NCBI RefSeq assembly: GCF_011734195.1
Contig: NZ_JAANTH010000002.1
Coordinates: forward strand, 1-64,000
DNA length: 64,000 bases
Reading direction: 5' to 3'
Source: Halobacterium sp. R2-5
Lineage (GTDB): Archaea > Halobacteriota > Halobacteria > Halobacteriales > Halobacteriaceae
The translations under genes were made by a program, and so were the position numbers. Positions 35,086 through 44,345 of this stretch are shown here, one piece after another. Numbering within the stretch: position 1 is the stretch's first letter; every line of letters starts with the position of its first letter. The notes under the pieces are model-generated. The model had not been told where the DNA came from. It made no database searches and saw nothing but the letters and a program-made list of their open reading frames with translations.

Positions 35086-35116
35086 ACACTCTTACCGGTC
35101 GGAACTTTGGCTACGG

Positions 35117-35124
35117 CCTATATG
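35117..35124 (-). promoter_or_regulatory. TATA box of the ATP synthase operon
   Basis: CCATATAGG on the minus strand is centred about 35 bases before the atpH start. A transcript would start near 35094 with a leader of about 9 bases. It is the best promoter for the H-I-K-E-C-F-A-B genes, which are spaced by -14 to +22 bases. Confidence 0.6.
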
Positions 35125-35188
35125 GTAGTTGCGAAGTTCCCGGGCGTAACGCAAGCTATTATGCCGCCTCGCCCGCAATTCCTGCCTG

Positions 35189-35830
35189 ATGGGAGTCCTC
35201 GAAGACAAGGCGCGGGCCCGCACTTTCTACAAGTACCTCTCGAAGGTGTACGACCGCGTCAACCCGTTCGTGTGGAACGAGGAGATGCGCGACGAGGCCC
35301 TCGAAATGCTCGACGTCGACGCCGGCGACCGCGTCCTCGACGTGGGCTGTGGCACCGGCTTCGGGACGGAGGGACTGCTCCGGTACACCGACGACGTCTA
35401 CGGGCTCGACCAGAGCCCCCACCAGCTCGCGAAGGCCCGCGAGAAGCTCGGCCGACACGACCCGGTGGCGTTCCACTACGGGGACGCCGAGCGGCTCCCG
35501 TTCAGGGACGACAGCTTCGACGCGGTCTGGTCGTCGGGCTCCATCGAGTACTGGCCGAACCCCGTGGAGGGCCTGCGGGAGATTCGGCGCGTCCTGAAGC
35601 CCGGCGAGTGGACCGTCGTCGTCGGCCCGGACTACCCGAACTCGACGGTGTTCCAGAAGGTCGCGGACGCCATCATGCTGTTCTACGACGAGGCCGAAGC
35701 CGACCGGATGTTCGCGGAGGCCGGCTTCGTGGACGTCGAGCACCGCGTGCTGCAGGCGAAGCCGGGGAGCCCGCGCGCTATCGTGACGCTCGCGAGAGCG
35801 CCCGAGGACGGCGAGCTCGCCGAGGACTGA
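35189..35830 (+). CDS. SAM methyltransferase, quinone-methylase-like
   Basis: The 213-residue class I methyltransferase has motif I VLDVGCGTGFGTE (about 49-61), motif II/III YGLDQSP and GDAERLPFRDDSFDAVWSSGSIEYWPN, and the post-motif IRRVLKPGEWTVVVGPDYPN. The N terminus MGVLEDKARARTFYKYLSKVYDRVNPFVW matches MPBQ/MSBQ or menaquinone methyltransferase-like proteins of haloarchaea. The likely role is methylating a quinone ring, but the substrate is not proven. Its stop abuts the convergent pilin-like gene. Confidence 0.8.
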   Translation: MGVLEDKARARTFYKYLSKVYDRVNPFVWNEEMRDEALEMLDVDAGDRVLDVGCGTGFGTEGLLRYTDDVYGLDQSPHQLAKAREKLGRHDPVAFHYGDAERLPFRDDSFDAVWSSGSIEYWPNPVEGLREIRRVLKPGEWTVVVGPDYPNSTVFQKVADAIMLFYDEAEADRMFAEAGFVDVEHRVLQAKPGSPRAIVTLARAPEDGELAED

Positions 35831-36292
35831 TCACGACGCCTTCTCGACGGCCGTCTCGGTGACGGCGACCACGTGGCGGTCGACGCGTACCTCCACGCGT
35901 AGCGTCTCGCCTGCGCGAATCGCGGGCTCGTTCGTCGCCGCGACGCGCAGCGACGCGGCCTCGCCGACCGTCCACGTCGGGTCCGCGGCGACGTTGAACG
36001 GGCCGGTCGGGCCGCCGTGGAATCCGCGCGCCGCGAAGAACGGCACGGGCGGCTGGCGAGCCAGTGGCTCACCGTCGACGGAGAGCCGCACGCTCGCCTG
36101 CCGAACGTCGATCGGTTCGCCGGACAGCAGCGTGATTGTGACGCGACCGTCGGCCGAGGCGTCGACGCCGACGGCACGCTGGGGCGGCGACTCGCCCGGG
36201 AGCGCGGGGAGGCCGGCGGCGACGGCTGCGGCTGCGACGACGGTGATCGCGAGCAGCAACACGACGGCGACGGGCGCGTAGCCGCGAGCCAC
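35831..36292 (-). CDS. Type IV pilin-like protein
   Basis: The 153-residue protein starts MARGYAPVAVVLLLAITVVAAAAV, the charged-then-hydrophobic H domain of haloarchaeal pilins cleaved by prepilin peptidase. A beta-rich extracellular domain of about 120 residues follows. It may be a pilin or a pilin-signal surface protein. No pilus ATPase or peptidase gene is nearby. Two further surface proteins are encoded alongside. Confidence 0.7.
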   Translation of the reverse strand: MARGYAPVAVVLLLAITVVAAAAVAAGLPALPGESPPQRAVGVDASADGRVTITLLSGEPIDVRQASVRLSVDGEPLARQPPVPFFAARGFHGGPTGPFNVAADPTWTVGEAASLRVAATNEPAIRAGETLRVEVRVDRHVVAVTETAVEKAS

Positions 36293-36331
36293 GCCACGCG
36301 GTGGTCCCGTCCTCCTACAAGAACACTCGGA

Positions 36332-37537
36332 CTACGGCGCCGGGCGCGCGGTCACGTTGACCTGTAGCGTCTCGAACCCGTAGACTGCCGAGACGGAGTA
36401 CTCGCCCGCCGGGCTCACCAGCCAGAGACGGCCGTCGTCGCCGGTCTCCCCGACGTCCGTGCCGTTCAGCACGACGGTCGTGTCTATCGCGCCGCCGGTC
36501 TCGTTCTCCACGGTGACCAGCAGCGGCCCGCCCGTGTACGTCCGGGAGGCGGACAGCGTCGCGTTGTTCGCGGTGGTGTTCACCTCGGTGTCGCCGGGGA
36601 GCTGGGCGAGCGTCTGGCGGTGGCGCTCGACGTAGACGCGCTCGGTCGTCGAATCGATGTACGCCTCGAGCTGTCCGTGGCCGTAGTTCGCCGTGTAGTG
36701 GAAGGCGTACCCGCCCCGGGTCTCGATGCTCGGGGACGTCGAGTGGTTCGACACCCACGGGTACTGCGCCTGGATGACGGCCGGGGCGTCAGAGATGTCG
36801 CCGCCGAGCTCGCTGTCGACGTTGTCCGGCCGGTACACCTCCCGGAGGTACTGGTCGCCGTCGATGGTCGACAGCATCACGCCGTTCCCGGCGGTGACGT
36901 GGACGCGGACCTGGTCGCGCTCGCCGTGGATGGCCTCGGCGATGCGCTCCCGGACGGGGCCCTCGACGGTCGCGAGCTGCGCGCGGAGCCGGTAGATCCG
37001 CGTGCCGATGTCCGAGAAGCCGTTGTCGTAGGCGTACGCGTACAGCGTCCCGGGAGCGGACGTGCTGCCGAGCGCGCCGGACAGGCTCTCGGCCTCGGCG
37101 TGCAGTTCGCCGAGCACGAGCGCGTACTCGCTGGCGGTAATCTCGCCGGCGGCGAACGCTTCCTGCGCGCCGCGTGCTCGAGCGCGGAGCGTGTCGACGC
37201 GGTCGGCGGCTCTGTCGGTGGTGTTCTGGAGGATTTCGCGGCGCTGGCTGCGCTCCTCTGTGGCTTCGAGACGCTGTTCGACCTGCTTGACGTCGAGGTC
37301 GATGGCGAGGTCGGCGTACCCCGCCGAGAGGGTGTTTGTCACGGTCGCGTTCGGTTCTTCGAAGGAGGCTGCGCCGGCTTCCGTGAGGAGGAGGACCTGG
37401 GAGGACTGCTCGGAGGTGCCGACGACGGGTCCGTCGGCGGGTTCGGCGGGCGCGCCCACGTCGCCGACGGCGACTGCGGCCGTCGCGGCGGCGGACACGA
37501 GGAGGACGGCGACGAGGACGGGGCGGACGCGGGACAT
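36332..37537 (-). CDS. Secreted surface protein (DUF7096/DUF7094-like)
   Basis: The 401-residue protein has a signal peptide (MSRVRPVLVAVLLVSAAATAAVA) and a helical, coiled-coil-prone region at about 75-165 (LDVKQVEQRLEATEERSQRREILQNTTDRAADRV). A mixed domain comes next, and an Ig-like C-terminal beta domain (YTGGPLLVTVENETGGAIDTTVVLNGTDVGETGDDGRLWLVSPAGEYSVSAVYG) ends it. Several N-x-S/T sequons suggest surface glycosylation. I recall this arrangement as DUF7096/DUF7094 in haloarchaea, but am not certain. The start is set by the signal peptide. It is divergent from the membrane HTH gene. Confidence 0.65.
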   Translation of the reverse strand: MSRVRPVLVAVLLVSAAATAAVAVGDVGAPAEPADGPVVGTSEQSSQVLLLTEAGAASFEEPNATVTNTLSAGYADLAIDLDVKQVEQRLEATEERSQRREILQNTTDRAADRVDTLRARARGAQEAFAAGEITASEYALVLGELHAEAESLSGALGSTSAPGTLYAYAYDNGFSDIGTRIYRLRAQLATVEGPVRERIAEAIHGERDQVRVHVTAGNGVMLSTIDGDQYLREVYRPDNVDSELGGDISDAPAVIQAQYPWVSNHSTSPSIETRGGYAFHYTANYGHGQLEAYIDSTTERVYVERHRQTLAQLPGDTEVNTTANNATLSASRTYTGGPLLVTVENETGGAIDTTVVLNGTDVGETGDDGRLWLVSPAGEYSVSAVYGFETLQVNVTARPAP

Positions 37538-37742
37538 GGGAACGCGTTCGAAGCCACCCGACAAAAACGATGCGGAGACGACGAGCGCCCCGAAGGCCGC
37601 CGGCTTTGCGCCGTCGCGGCGACCGAGGCGTGTCAGGCGGCTGCGAAGACGGTCTCGCTGCCGTATCGCGGTCAACGCCCGCGAGTGGGGGGATTTCCCG
37701 GGATAGAAAGTACTTTGCACGAGCGGAGTTGACGAAACGGGT

Positions 37743-38906
37743 ATGCGGCAGGCCGCCCTCCTCGTCGCCGTCGTCTGTCTCCTCGCGGTGCCCGTGGCCG
37801 GTGCGGTGGGCGCGCCGGGCGCGCAGTCGTCGGCAGCCCTCCAGGATGATTCGACGCCGGCAGCCCTCCAGGACGCCTCGGCGCCGGAACGGTCGGGCGT
37901 CGACGTCACCGTCCAGATACGGCCCGACGGCGACGCCCGCTGGACGGTCTCCTCGAAATACCCGCTCGGCGACGCCAACGACACCGCGGCGTTCGAGCGG
38001 CTCCGCACGGAGTTCGAGGCCGCCCAGACGGACAGCGAGTTCTCCGCGGACGTGTTCCGCGCGGTCGTTCCGCGGGTCAGCGACCGCGTCGGCCGCGAGA
38101 TGGAGATCCGGAACGTCGACCGCTCCTCGCGGATCGTCGAGGCGGCGAACAACTCTACCGGCGTGCTCGCGATCCAGTTCACGTGGACGAACTTCTCGCG
38201 GGTCGAGAACGGGGACAACCCTCGGCTCGTCGTAGACTCCTTCTCTGGCGGCTGGTTCGGCGACCTCGCCGCCGACCAGACGCTGACGATTCGCACGCCC
38301 GAGGGCTACGACACCGACCAGGTCCAGCCCGGCCCGAACAGCATCACGAACGGCGCCTACCAGTGGTCCGGCCCGCAGTCGTTCGGCGCCGACCAGCCGC
38401 GCGTCGTGTTCACCGAAGCCGGCAGCCCGGTCGGCGTCTCGCTGCTCGTCGTCGCGGTCGTCGTCGTCGTCGCGCTGCTCGCCGGCGCCGCGTTCGTGTG
38501 GATGTACTATCGCGGCTCCTCGCCGTCGTGGTTGGAAAGCGGTGGCGAAGCGAGCGACGAGTCCACTGTGGACGCGACCGCCGACCCCGCCGCCGACGAG
38601 CAGCCTCGGGACCCCGCGACCGAAGCGGGCGCGGGAGCGGCGGCAGGCGGTGCGGCGGCCGACGCCGACGAGGAAGACGACGCGGTCGACCCCGAGCTGT
38701 TGAGCGACGAGGAGCGCGTCGAGCGGCTGCTGCGCGAGCACGGCGGCCGCATGAAGCAGTCGAAGATCGTCGAGGAGACGCGGTGGTCGACGGCGAAAGT
38801 CTCCCAGCTGCTGTCCTCGATGGCCGAGGAGGGCCGCGTCGAGAAGCTCCGCATCGGCCGCGAGAACCTCATCTCGCTGCCGGGCGAGGGCGTCGACGAG
38901 GAGTGA
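37743..38906 (+). CDS. Membrane-anchored HTH regulator with outer sensor domain
   Basis: The 387-residue protein starts with a signal peptide (RQAALLVAVVCLLAVPVAGAVG) and an extracellular beta-domain of about 180 residues. One membrane helix (VSLLVVAVVVVVALLAGAAFVW, about 229-250), an acidic Ala-rich linker and a C-terminal winged helix (LLREHGGRMKQSKIVEETRWSTAKVSQLLSSMAEEGRVEKLRIGRENLISLP) follow. This is a one-component transmembrane transcription factor of the DUF7345/DUF7343-like haloarchaeal type. AAAGTACTTT about 31 bases before ATG is the promoter. The divergent surface protein is a plausible target. Confidence 0.75.
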   Translation: MRQAALLVAVVCLLAVPVAGAVGAPGAQSSAALQDDSTPAALQDASAPERSGVDVTVQIRPDGDARWTVSSKYPLGDANDTAAFERLRTEFEAAQTDSEFSADVFRAVVPRVSDRVGREMEIRNVDRSSRIVEAANNSTGVLAIQFTWTNFSRVENGDNPRLVVDSFSGGWFGDLAADQTLTIRTPEGYDTDQVQPGPNSITNGAYQWSGPQSFGADQPRVVFTEAGSPVGVSLLVVAVVVVVALLAGAAFVWMYYRGSSPSWLESGGEASDESTVDATADPAADEQPRDPATEAGAGAAAGGAAADADEEDDAVDPELLSDEERVERLLREHGGRMKQSKIVEETRWSTAKVSQLLSSMAEEGRVEKLRIGRENLISLPGEGVDEE

Positions 38907-38978
38907 CGCCGAGAAACTGTTCGTGCGCTCCTAGCGGTTCCGAAAACGTTTACCTCCGTCCAACGGGATGGGCGTACG

Positions 38979-39779
38979 ATGAAAGTTCTCGTCACCGTCA
39001 AGGAGGTCGCGACCGTCGAGGACGACTTCGAGATTTCCGGCACGGAGATCGAGGAGACGTACCTCGACTACGACCTCAACGAGTGGGACGACTACGCCGT
39101 CGAGGAGGGCGTCCAGCTCGCGGAAGCGGGCGACGACGTCGAGGTCGTCGCGGTCACCATCGGCCCCGAGCGCAGCGAGGAGACCATCCGGATGGCGCTC
39201 GCGAAGGGCGCCGACCGCGCGGTCCGGGTCTGGGACGACGCCATCGACGACGTCGAACTGCTCGACGTCGAGACGAAGGCCGAGCTGCTCGCCGCGGTCG
39301 TCGAGGACGAGGACCCGGACGTCGTGCTCTCGGGCGTCCAGGCGAACGACGACAGCTTCGGCGCAACCGGCGTCGCGCTCGCGGAGACGCTCGGCTTCGA
39401 GTGGGCGGCCGTCGTGAACGCCCTCGACACCGAGAAAGTGCTCGACGAGGGCGTCGCGTCCGTGCGCCGCGAGCTAGAAGGCGGCGTCGAGGAGCTCACT
39501 GACGTCGAGCTCCCCGCGGTGCTCGCCATCCAGACCGGCATCAACGAGCCGCGGTACGCCAGCCTGCGGGGCATCCGGCAGGCGCAGTCGAAGGAGATCG
39601 ACGTCCAGAGCCTCGACGACCTCGCGCTCGGCGCCGACGACGTCGCCAGCGACCTCGACGTCACGGCGATGTACGAGCCGGAGACGGAGAGCGACGCCCA
39701 GTACCTCGAAGGCGACGCCGGCGAGCAGGCGTCCGCGCTGGCTGAAGTGCTCCGCGAGAAGGGGGTGGTCGGCGAATGA
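38979..39779 (+). CDS. etfB: Electron transfer flavoprotein subunit beta
   Basis: The 266-residue EtfB/FixA protein is built on an adenine-nucleotide-alpha-hydrolase fold (MKVLVTVKEVATVEDDFEISGTEIEETYLDYDLNEWDDYAVEEGVQLAE). The family stretch LPAVLAIQTGINEPRYASLRGIRQAQSKEI is intact. It pairs with EtfA to carry electrons from acyl-CoA and other dehydrogenases to the quinone pool. GTTTACC is 27 bases upstream of ATG. The stop overlaps etfA by 4 bases (ATGA). Confidence 0.93.
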   Translation: MKVLVTVKEVATVEDDFEISGTEIEETYLDYDLNEWDDYAVEEGVQLAEAGDDVEVVAVTIGPERSEETIRMALAKGADRAVRVWDDAIDDVELLDVETKAELLAAVVEDEDPDVVLSGVQANDDSFGATGVALAETLGFEWAAVVNALDTEKVLDEGVASVRRELEGGVEELTDVELPAVLAIQTGINEPRYASLRGIRQAQSKEIDVQSLDDLALGADDVASDLDVTAMYEPETESDAQYLEGDAGEQASALAEVLREKGVVGE

Positions 39780-40750
39780 GCGACGTACTCGTCGTCGCCG
39801 ACCACCGCCGCGGGGACCTGCGCGACGTGAGCTTCGAGCTGCTGACCGCGGGCCGCGAGCTCGCGGACGCCGCGGACGGCGACCTCCACGCGGCCGTCGT
39901 GTCGGGGAACGTCGAGGAGTTCGCCGAGGAGCTGAACCGGGAGGGCGTCGACCAGGTCCACACGGTCGACTACGGTGAGGAGTTCAACCACGACGTCTAC
40001 ACGCAGGCGGTCGTCGCGCTCGCCGAGGAGCTCGACCCCGAGTTCGTCGTGACGCCGAACAGCGTCAACGGCCTCGACTACGCGCCCGCGGTCGCGACCC
40101 GGCTCGGCCGCCCGTACGTCTCGGACGCCACCGGCCTCGACTACGCCGACGGGACGCTCGAAGTCACCCGCGAGATGTACGGCTCGAAGGTCGAGACCAC
40201 CGTCGACGTCGCCGAGGGCCCGTTCGTGGTGACCACCCGCGGCGGCGAGTGGCCGCCCGTCGAGGGCTCCGGCGACGCCGAAATCTCGGCGTTCGACGTG
40301 GACGTCGACGAGGACGCCGTCCGGTCGACCGTGAAGGGCTTCGAGGAGGTCGGCGGCGGTGACGTCGACATCGGCGAGGCCGACTTCCTCGTCTCCATCG
40401 GCCGGGGCATCGAGGAGGAGGAGAACCTCGCGCTCGTCGAGGAGCTCGTCGACGCCACCGGCGCGACGCTGTCCTCGTCCCGCCCCATCGTGGACAACGG
40501 CTGGCTGCCAAAGAACCGGCAGGTCGGCCAGTCCGGCAAGCAGGTCACGCCGGACGTCTACCTCGCGATCGGTATCTCCGGCGCCGTCCAGCACGTCGCC
40601 GGGATGAAGGGCGCGGACACCATCATCGCGGTCAACAACGACCCGAACGCGCCCATCTTCGACATCGCGGACTACGGCGTCGTCGGCGACCTCTTCGACG
40701 TCGTGCCCGCGCTCATCGAGGAGTTCGGCGGCGAACCGCCGAGCGTCTGA
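39776..40750 (+). CDS. etfA: Electron transfer flavoprotein subunit alpha
   Basis: The 324-residue EtfA/FixB protein has an N-terminal alpha/beta domain and a C-terminal FAD domain: SSRPIVDNGWLPKNRQVGQSGKQVTPDVYLAIGISGAVQHVAGMKGADTIIAVNNDPNAPIFDIADYGVVGDLFDVVPAL, which is the classic signature. It forms the FAD-containing heterodimer with EtfB. No dehydrogenase or ETF:quinone oxidoreductase gene lies next to it. Confidence 0.94.
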   Translation: MSDVLVVADHRRGDLRDVSFELLTAGRELADAADGDLHAAVVSGNVEEFAEELNREGVDQVHTVDYGEEFNHDVYTQAVVALAEELDPEFVVTPNSVNGLDYAPAVATRLGRPYVSDATGLDYADGTLEVTREMYGSKVETTVDVAEGPFVVTTRGGEWPPVEGSGDAEISAFDVDVDEDAVRSTVKGFEEVGGGDVDIGEADFLVSIGRGIEEEENLALVEELVDATGATLSSSRPIVDNGWLPKNRQVGQSGKQVTPDVYLAIGISGAVQHVAGMKGADTIIAVNNDPNAPIFDIADYGVVGDLFDVVPALIEEFGGEPPSV

Positions 40751-40765
40751 AGCGGACGTAGCGGC

Positions 40766-41989
40766 TCACCTCTCGTTTTTCAGCCCAGTTTCGAGCGTAT
40801 CCAGCACTGCCGGCCACGCGTTCTCGCCGGCGCGGGCGGTGCCGCGTGCGGTGCCGCCGGCGCGGTCGGTCTCGTCGATGCCACGGAGGGGCGCGTACGG
40901 TGTGCCGACGAGGTGCCCACAGTCGTCGTAGGTGCGGTGCTCGAAGTCGTGGGAGAAGCCGCGTTCACGGAGCCGGTCGGCGACGGCCTCGGAGAGGCGT
41001 CGCGAGTTCCAGACGGTGTCGTCGCCGCCGGAGAGCAGGAGAACTGGGCCGTCGGCGTTTTCGACGGGCGGGACGACGTCCGCAATGGGGTGCTCGTCGA
41101 GGTCCTCGAATCGTGGCGCTTCCTCGGCGGTGAGGTGGGGGACGGGGTCGCCGTCGCGCGTCCACGCGGGTTCGCCGCTGGGCGTGTCCCAGGGGACGCT
41201 GCCGGCGTAGGAGACGACGGCGCCGACCCAGTCGCAGTGAGCGGCGAGCAGGAGCGCGAACTCGGCGCCGCGCGAGGCGCCGACGAGGCCGACGCGACCG
41301 TCTTCGACCTCGGATTGGGCGCGCAGCCAGTCGGCGGCGTCGCCGGCGTACGACAGCGGGATGCGTTCGAGTTCGTCCGGTAGCCCGTCGTATTTCTCGC
41401 CGAAGTACGTGAGCGCGAGCGCGGCGTACCCCTCGCTGGCGAGCCGTTTCGCGGTGCCGTCGCCGCGGCGGCCGCCGGAGCCGTGGAGCTCTATCACGCC
41501 AGGGTAGGGTCCGTCGCCCGGAGGGAGATAGAGCGTGCCGACGAGGCCGTCGCACTCGACGGGTCGGGCCTCGACGTCGTCGTGAAGGACACGGGTGATT
41601 GTACGGGCAGCTTCCGCGTCGTCGGTGGCTGCGCGGAGCGCGATGTCGACGCGCCGGAGGTCGCCGAACCGCGCGAACGGCGCGTCGGCGTCGCTGGTCA
41701 TCGACCACAGCCAGCCCATCGGTTCGACGCCGTGGTAGCTCCCGGCGTCGGGCGCGTGCTCGGTGCAGTCGACGACGCCGTTCTCGTCGGCGGTGAACGT
41801 CGCCTGCGAGGAGAATTCGACGCCGTCGGCGTCTTCGAGCGCTGCCGTGAGCGTCACTTCCTCGCCCGCCTCTGCGCCCGTGATGCGGACGGTGACGGGT
41901 TCGTCGTTCGGGCTGACGTCGGGGGCGTCGATTGCGAGCGGTTGGCCGGTCGTGGACGCACTCGTCGCTGACTGTCTGTCTTCTGTCAT
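40766..41989 (-). CDS. BAAT-family acyl-CoA thioesterase-like hydrolase
   Basis: The 407-residue protein has an N-terminal beta-sandwich (about 15-125) and an alpha/beta-hydrolase domain, the layout of acyl-CoA thioesterase/bile-acid-CoA amino-acid acyltransferases. The triad is S239 in VGASRGAEF, D324 in LLSGGDDTVW and H359 in DDCGHLVG. Serine as nucleophile (Cys in the acyltransferases) favours hydrolysis. It ends 15 bases from the convergent etfA stop. Substrate unknown. Confidence 0.8.
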   Translation of the reverse strand: MTEDRQSATSASTTGQPLAIDAPDVSPNDEPVTVRITGAEAGEEVTLTAALEDADGVEFSSQATFTADENGVVDCTEHAPDAGSYHGVEPMGWLWSMTSDADAPFARFGDLRRVDIALRAATDDAEAARTITRVLHDDVEARPVECDGLVGTLYLPPGDGPYPGVIELHGSGGRRGDGTAKRLASEGYAALALTYFGEKYDGLPDELERIPLSYAGDAADWLRAQSEVEDGRVGLVGASRGAEFALLLAAHCDWVGAVVSYAGSVPWDTPSGEPAWTRDGDPVPHLTAEEAPRFEDLDEHPIADVVPPVENADGPVLLLSGGDDTVWNSRRLSEAVADRLRERGFSHDFEHRTYDDCGHLVGTPYAPLRGIDETDRAGGTARGTARAGENAWPAVLDTLETGLKNER

Positions 41990-42289
41990 GGTCTCGGGGC
42001 GCTCTCGGTTAGCTGGCGATACGACGGACCAGAGGGTGGGTGGTACTGTGACGGATGCTACGTGTATACGGCTATCCGCAAAAAGAGTTGTGGGAAAGTT
42101 TGAACTTACTCTTCACTTACAAATTCGTCGCGCGGGTAAATAGGCGTTTTCCGGATTCGCCTGACACTTCTGCGAGTCAGGCCGACGGGCACGAACGGCC
42201 GAGTTCTGTCGGACCCGGAGGGACGCGTGCGCGCCGCTGGCCGCGGAATCCCGTCATATATTTCCGCGCGAATCCCCGACTGTCGGGTA
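41990..42289. other. Divergent intergenic region with promoters
   Basis: This 300-base stretch between the hydrolase and GGPP synthase starts has no convincing gene. The 42062-42155 part is unusually AT-rich for this genome. CATATATTT at 42255-42263 is about 30 bases before the GGPP synthase ATG, and AGCTAACC (minus strand, near 42012) serves the hydrolase. A frame running through it has no recognisable protein. Confidence 0.5.
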
Positions 42290-43132
42290 ATGGAGTACGT
42301 GGAGGCGCGCCGCGCCGCCATCGAACAGCGGCTCGCGGAGACCGTCGCGGCCGTCGAGCCGTCGGAGCTCAGCGACGAACTCGAACACGTCGTGCTCGCG
42401 GGCGGCAAGCGCGTGCGACCGACGCTCACCGTGCTCGTCTGTGAGGCGGCGGGCGGCGACAGCGAGGACGCCATGGACTTCGCGGTCGGCGTCGAGCTCG
42501 TCCACAACGCCTCCCTCGTCGTCGACGACATCATCGACCAGTCCGCGCTCCGCCGCGGGAAGACCAGCGCGTGGGCGGAGTTCGACCACGGTCCCGCCCT
42601 CGTCGCGTCGAACGGTCTGCTCGGCGAGGCGTTCGCGCTGTTCTCCCGTGACCCCCGCGCGATGGAGTGCGTGACCGACGCGCTCGTCGAACTCGGCGAG
42701 GGCGAGGCCATCGAGCTCGTCGACCGGCCGGGGACCGAGGCGGAGTACATGGAGCTCGCGCGCCGGAAGACGGGTGCGCTGTTCCGCGCCGCGGCGGAGC
42801 TCGGCGCGGTCGCCGCGGACGCCGACGGCCGCTCGATAGAGGCGCTCGGGGAGTACGCCGAGCGCGTCGGCGTCGCGTTCCAGATCCGGGACGACGTCCT
42901 CGACGCCACCGCCGCCAGCGAGGACCTCGGGAAACCCGCGGGCATCGACGAGGAGATGGACCGCCCGAGCATCGTCCGCGTGACGGACCGCTCGCCCGCG
43001 GAGCTGAACGCGCTCGCCGAGCGCGAGAGCGAGCGCGCGATGGACGCCCTCGACAGCCTCGACCTGCCCGCCGGAGAAGCCTACGACTACCTGGAGTACC
43101 TCGCGGAGTTCGTCGTCTCCCGGGAGGCTTAG
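42290..43132 (+). CDS. idsA: Geranylgeranyl diphosphate synthase
   Basis: The 280-residue trans-prenyltransferase makes C20 (or longer) chains for archaeal lipids. It has the first Asp-rich motif DDIID (79-83), KRVRPTLTVLVCEA upstream, and the second Asp-rich motif DDVLD (201-205). The first motif carries Ile where DDxxD enzymes often have Met or Leu, which is harmless. The start follows CATATATTT by about 30 bases. The stop overlaps the convergent DUF373 gene by 4 bases. Confidence 0.92.
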   Translation: MEYVEARRAAIEQRLAETVAAVEPSELSDELEHVVLAGGKRVRPTLTVLVCEAAGGDSEDAMDFAVGVELVHNASLVVDDIIDQSALRRGKTSAWAEFDHGPALVASNGLLGEAFALFSRDPRAMECVTDALVELGEGEAIELVDRPGTEAEYMELARRKTGALFRAAAELGAVAADADGRSIEALGEYAERVGVAFQIRDDVLDATAASEDLGKPAGIDEEMDRPSIVRVTDRSPAELNALAERESERAMDALDSLDLPAGEAYDYLEYLAEFVVSREA

Positions 43133-44226
43133 GCGGCGTCAGCGTCGCCGCGGCGCTTCGCCCGCCAGGACTCGACGACGGCGAACGTCAGCGTCGACAG
43201 CACGCTCACCAGCGTCCCCGCCGTCAGCACCGCGGCGAGCTCGGTGAGCGTGACGTACCCGAGGAAGAACGCCGACAGCATGTGGAGCACGGCGGCGATG
43301 GAGAGCACGTAGAACGGCGCGTTCAGGTACCGCCAGCGGAACCGGTCGGCGAGGTACTCGTCCGTGACCTGGCCGAGACTCGTCGTGAGCCCCGCCGCGG
43401 CGAACCACCGGACGGCGCCGTACGTGAGCGCCGCGACGATGGTCGAGGGCGCCAGCGACCCGGCCGTGTTCTCGCGGACGGCGGCGAGTTCGTTCATCCC
43501 CTCGACGCCGCCGATGACGAGCAGTGCGGCCGCGACGACGTACGTGATGAGCGTGACTCTGCCGGTGTACAGCCCCGAGCGCACGCGGTCGACGGCCTCG
43601 TCGACGACGGTTTCGAGGCCGAGCCCGCGGAACAGCGCGTACAGACCCACTGCCGCCGACGAGACGCCGAGGACGGCGCCGGGCAGCCCGAGGAAGTCCG
43701 CGAGCACCGCGAGCGGGTAGATGAGCAACAGGATGCCCAGCGGCACCAGAATCGTCCCCCGGGTCTCGGGGTCGTTCATCACCTGCTTGAGCGTGTAGTA
43801 CATCGACTCCAGGTCCTGGGCCTGCCGCACGACCACGCGCTTGACGGCGTCGATGGGCACCCGCGAGCGGATGACCGGGACGACGGACTCGTCTTGGGCG
43901 CCGTCCGTGACGACGACCGCCCGCACGGGGTCGTCGGTCTGGATGCTCGCCAGCACCTCGTCGACCTCCCGGCCGACCTTCCGGTTGGCGGCGACGTCCC
44001 CGCGTTCGAGGCCCGTGACGGCCGCGACGACGACTTCCTCGTCGGGGCTGTACTGGTCGTAGAGGTGGACGCCCTCGAAGAGGACGTTCACGTCGCTGTC
44101 CTCCGGGTCGGCCTCCGCCAGCGACACCGCGGCGTGCTCGACCTCGTTGCGACCGACCACCGGCGTCGGCACGCCGGTCTTGCGCCCGAGGTCGTCGTCG
44201 AGGTCCACGCACAGCACGAGCAGCAT
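43129..44226 (-). CDS. DUF373 family membrane protein
   Basis: The 365-residue archaeal protein has a soluble N-terminal domain (MLLVLCVDLDDDLGRKTGVPTPVVGRNEVEHAAVSLAEADPEDSDVNVLFEG, then DDPVRAVVVTDGAQDESVVPVIRSRVPIDAVKRVVVRQAQ). A C-terminal half with about six membrane helices follows. The DDD in the first strand and the nucleotide-binding-like folds are conserved in DUF373, whose function is unknown. The start was set at the conserved MLLVLCVDLDDD, 28 bases after GTTATACC. An 81-base upstream extension was rejected. Confidence 0.85.
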   Translation of the reverse strand: MLLVLCVDLDDDLGRKTGVPTPVVGRNEVEHAAVSLAEADPEDSDVNVLFEGVHLYDQYSPDEEVVVAAVTGLERGDVAANRKVGREVDEVLASIQTDDPVRAVVVTDGAQDESVVPVIRSRVPIDAVKRVVVRQAQDLESMYYTLKQVMNDPETRGTILVPLGILLLIYPLAVLADFLGLPGAVLGVSSAAVGLYALFRGLGLETVVDEAVDRVRSGLYTGRVTLITYVVAAALLVIGGVEGMNELAAVRENTAGSLAPSTIVAALTYGAVRWFAAAGLTTSLGQVTDEYLADRFRWRYLNAPFYVLSIAAVLHMLSAFFLGYVTLTELAAVLTAGTLVSVLSTLTFAVVESWRAKRRGDADAA

Positions 44227-44345
44227 TCGGCGGGAGATACGTGAGGCCGGTATAACTGCTTTCGGGACCCTGCGGGCAGGCGGACGTTCGTCCACCCCGA
44301 TTCGCACGGTTTTTGAGTCCTCGGGGAGTAGACGTGTTCCAACGA

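Noticed and set aside
42055..42444. Frame starting MLRVYGYPQKELWESL in the AT-rich gap
   Set aside because: Runs through the GGPP synthase promoter and into that gene in the wrong frame; no homologue recognised and no promoter at the right distance.
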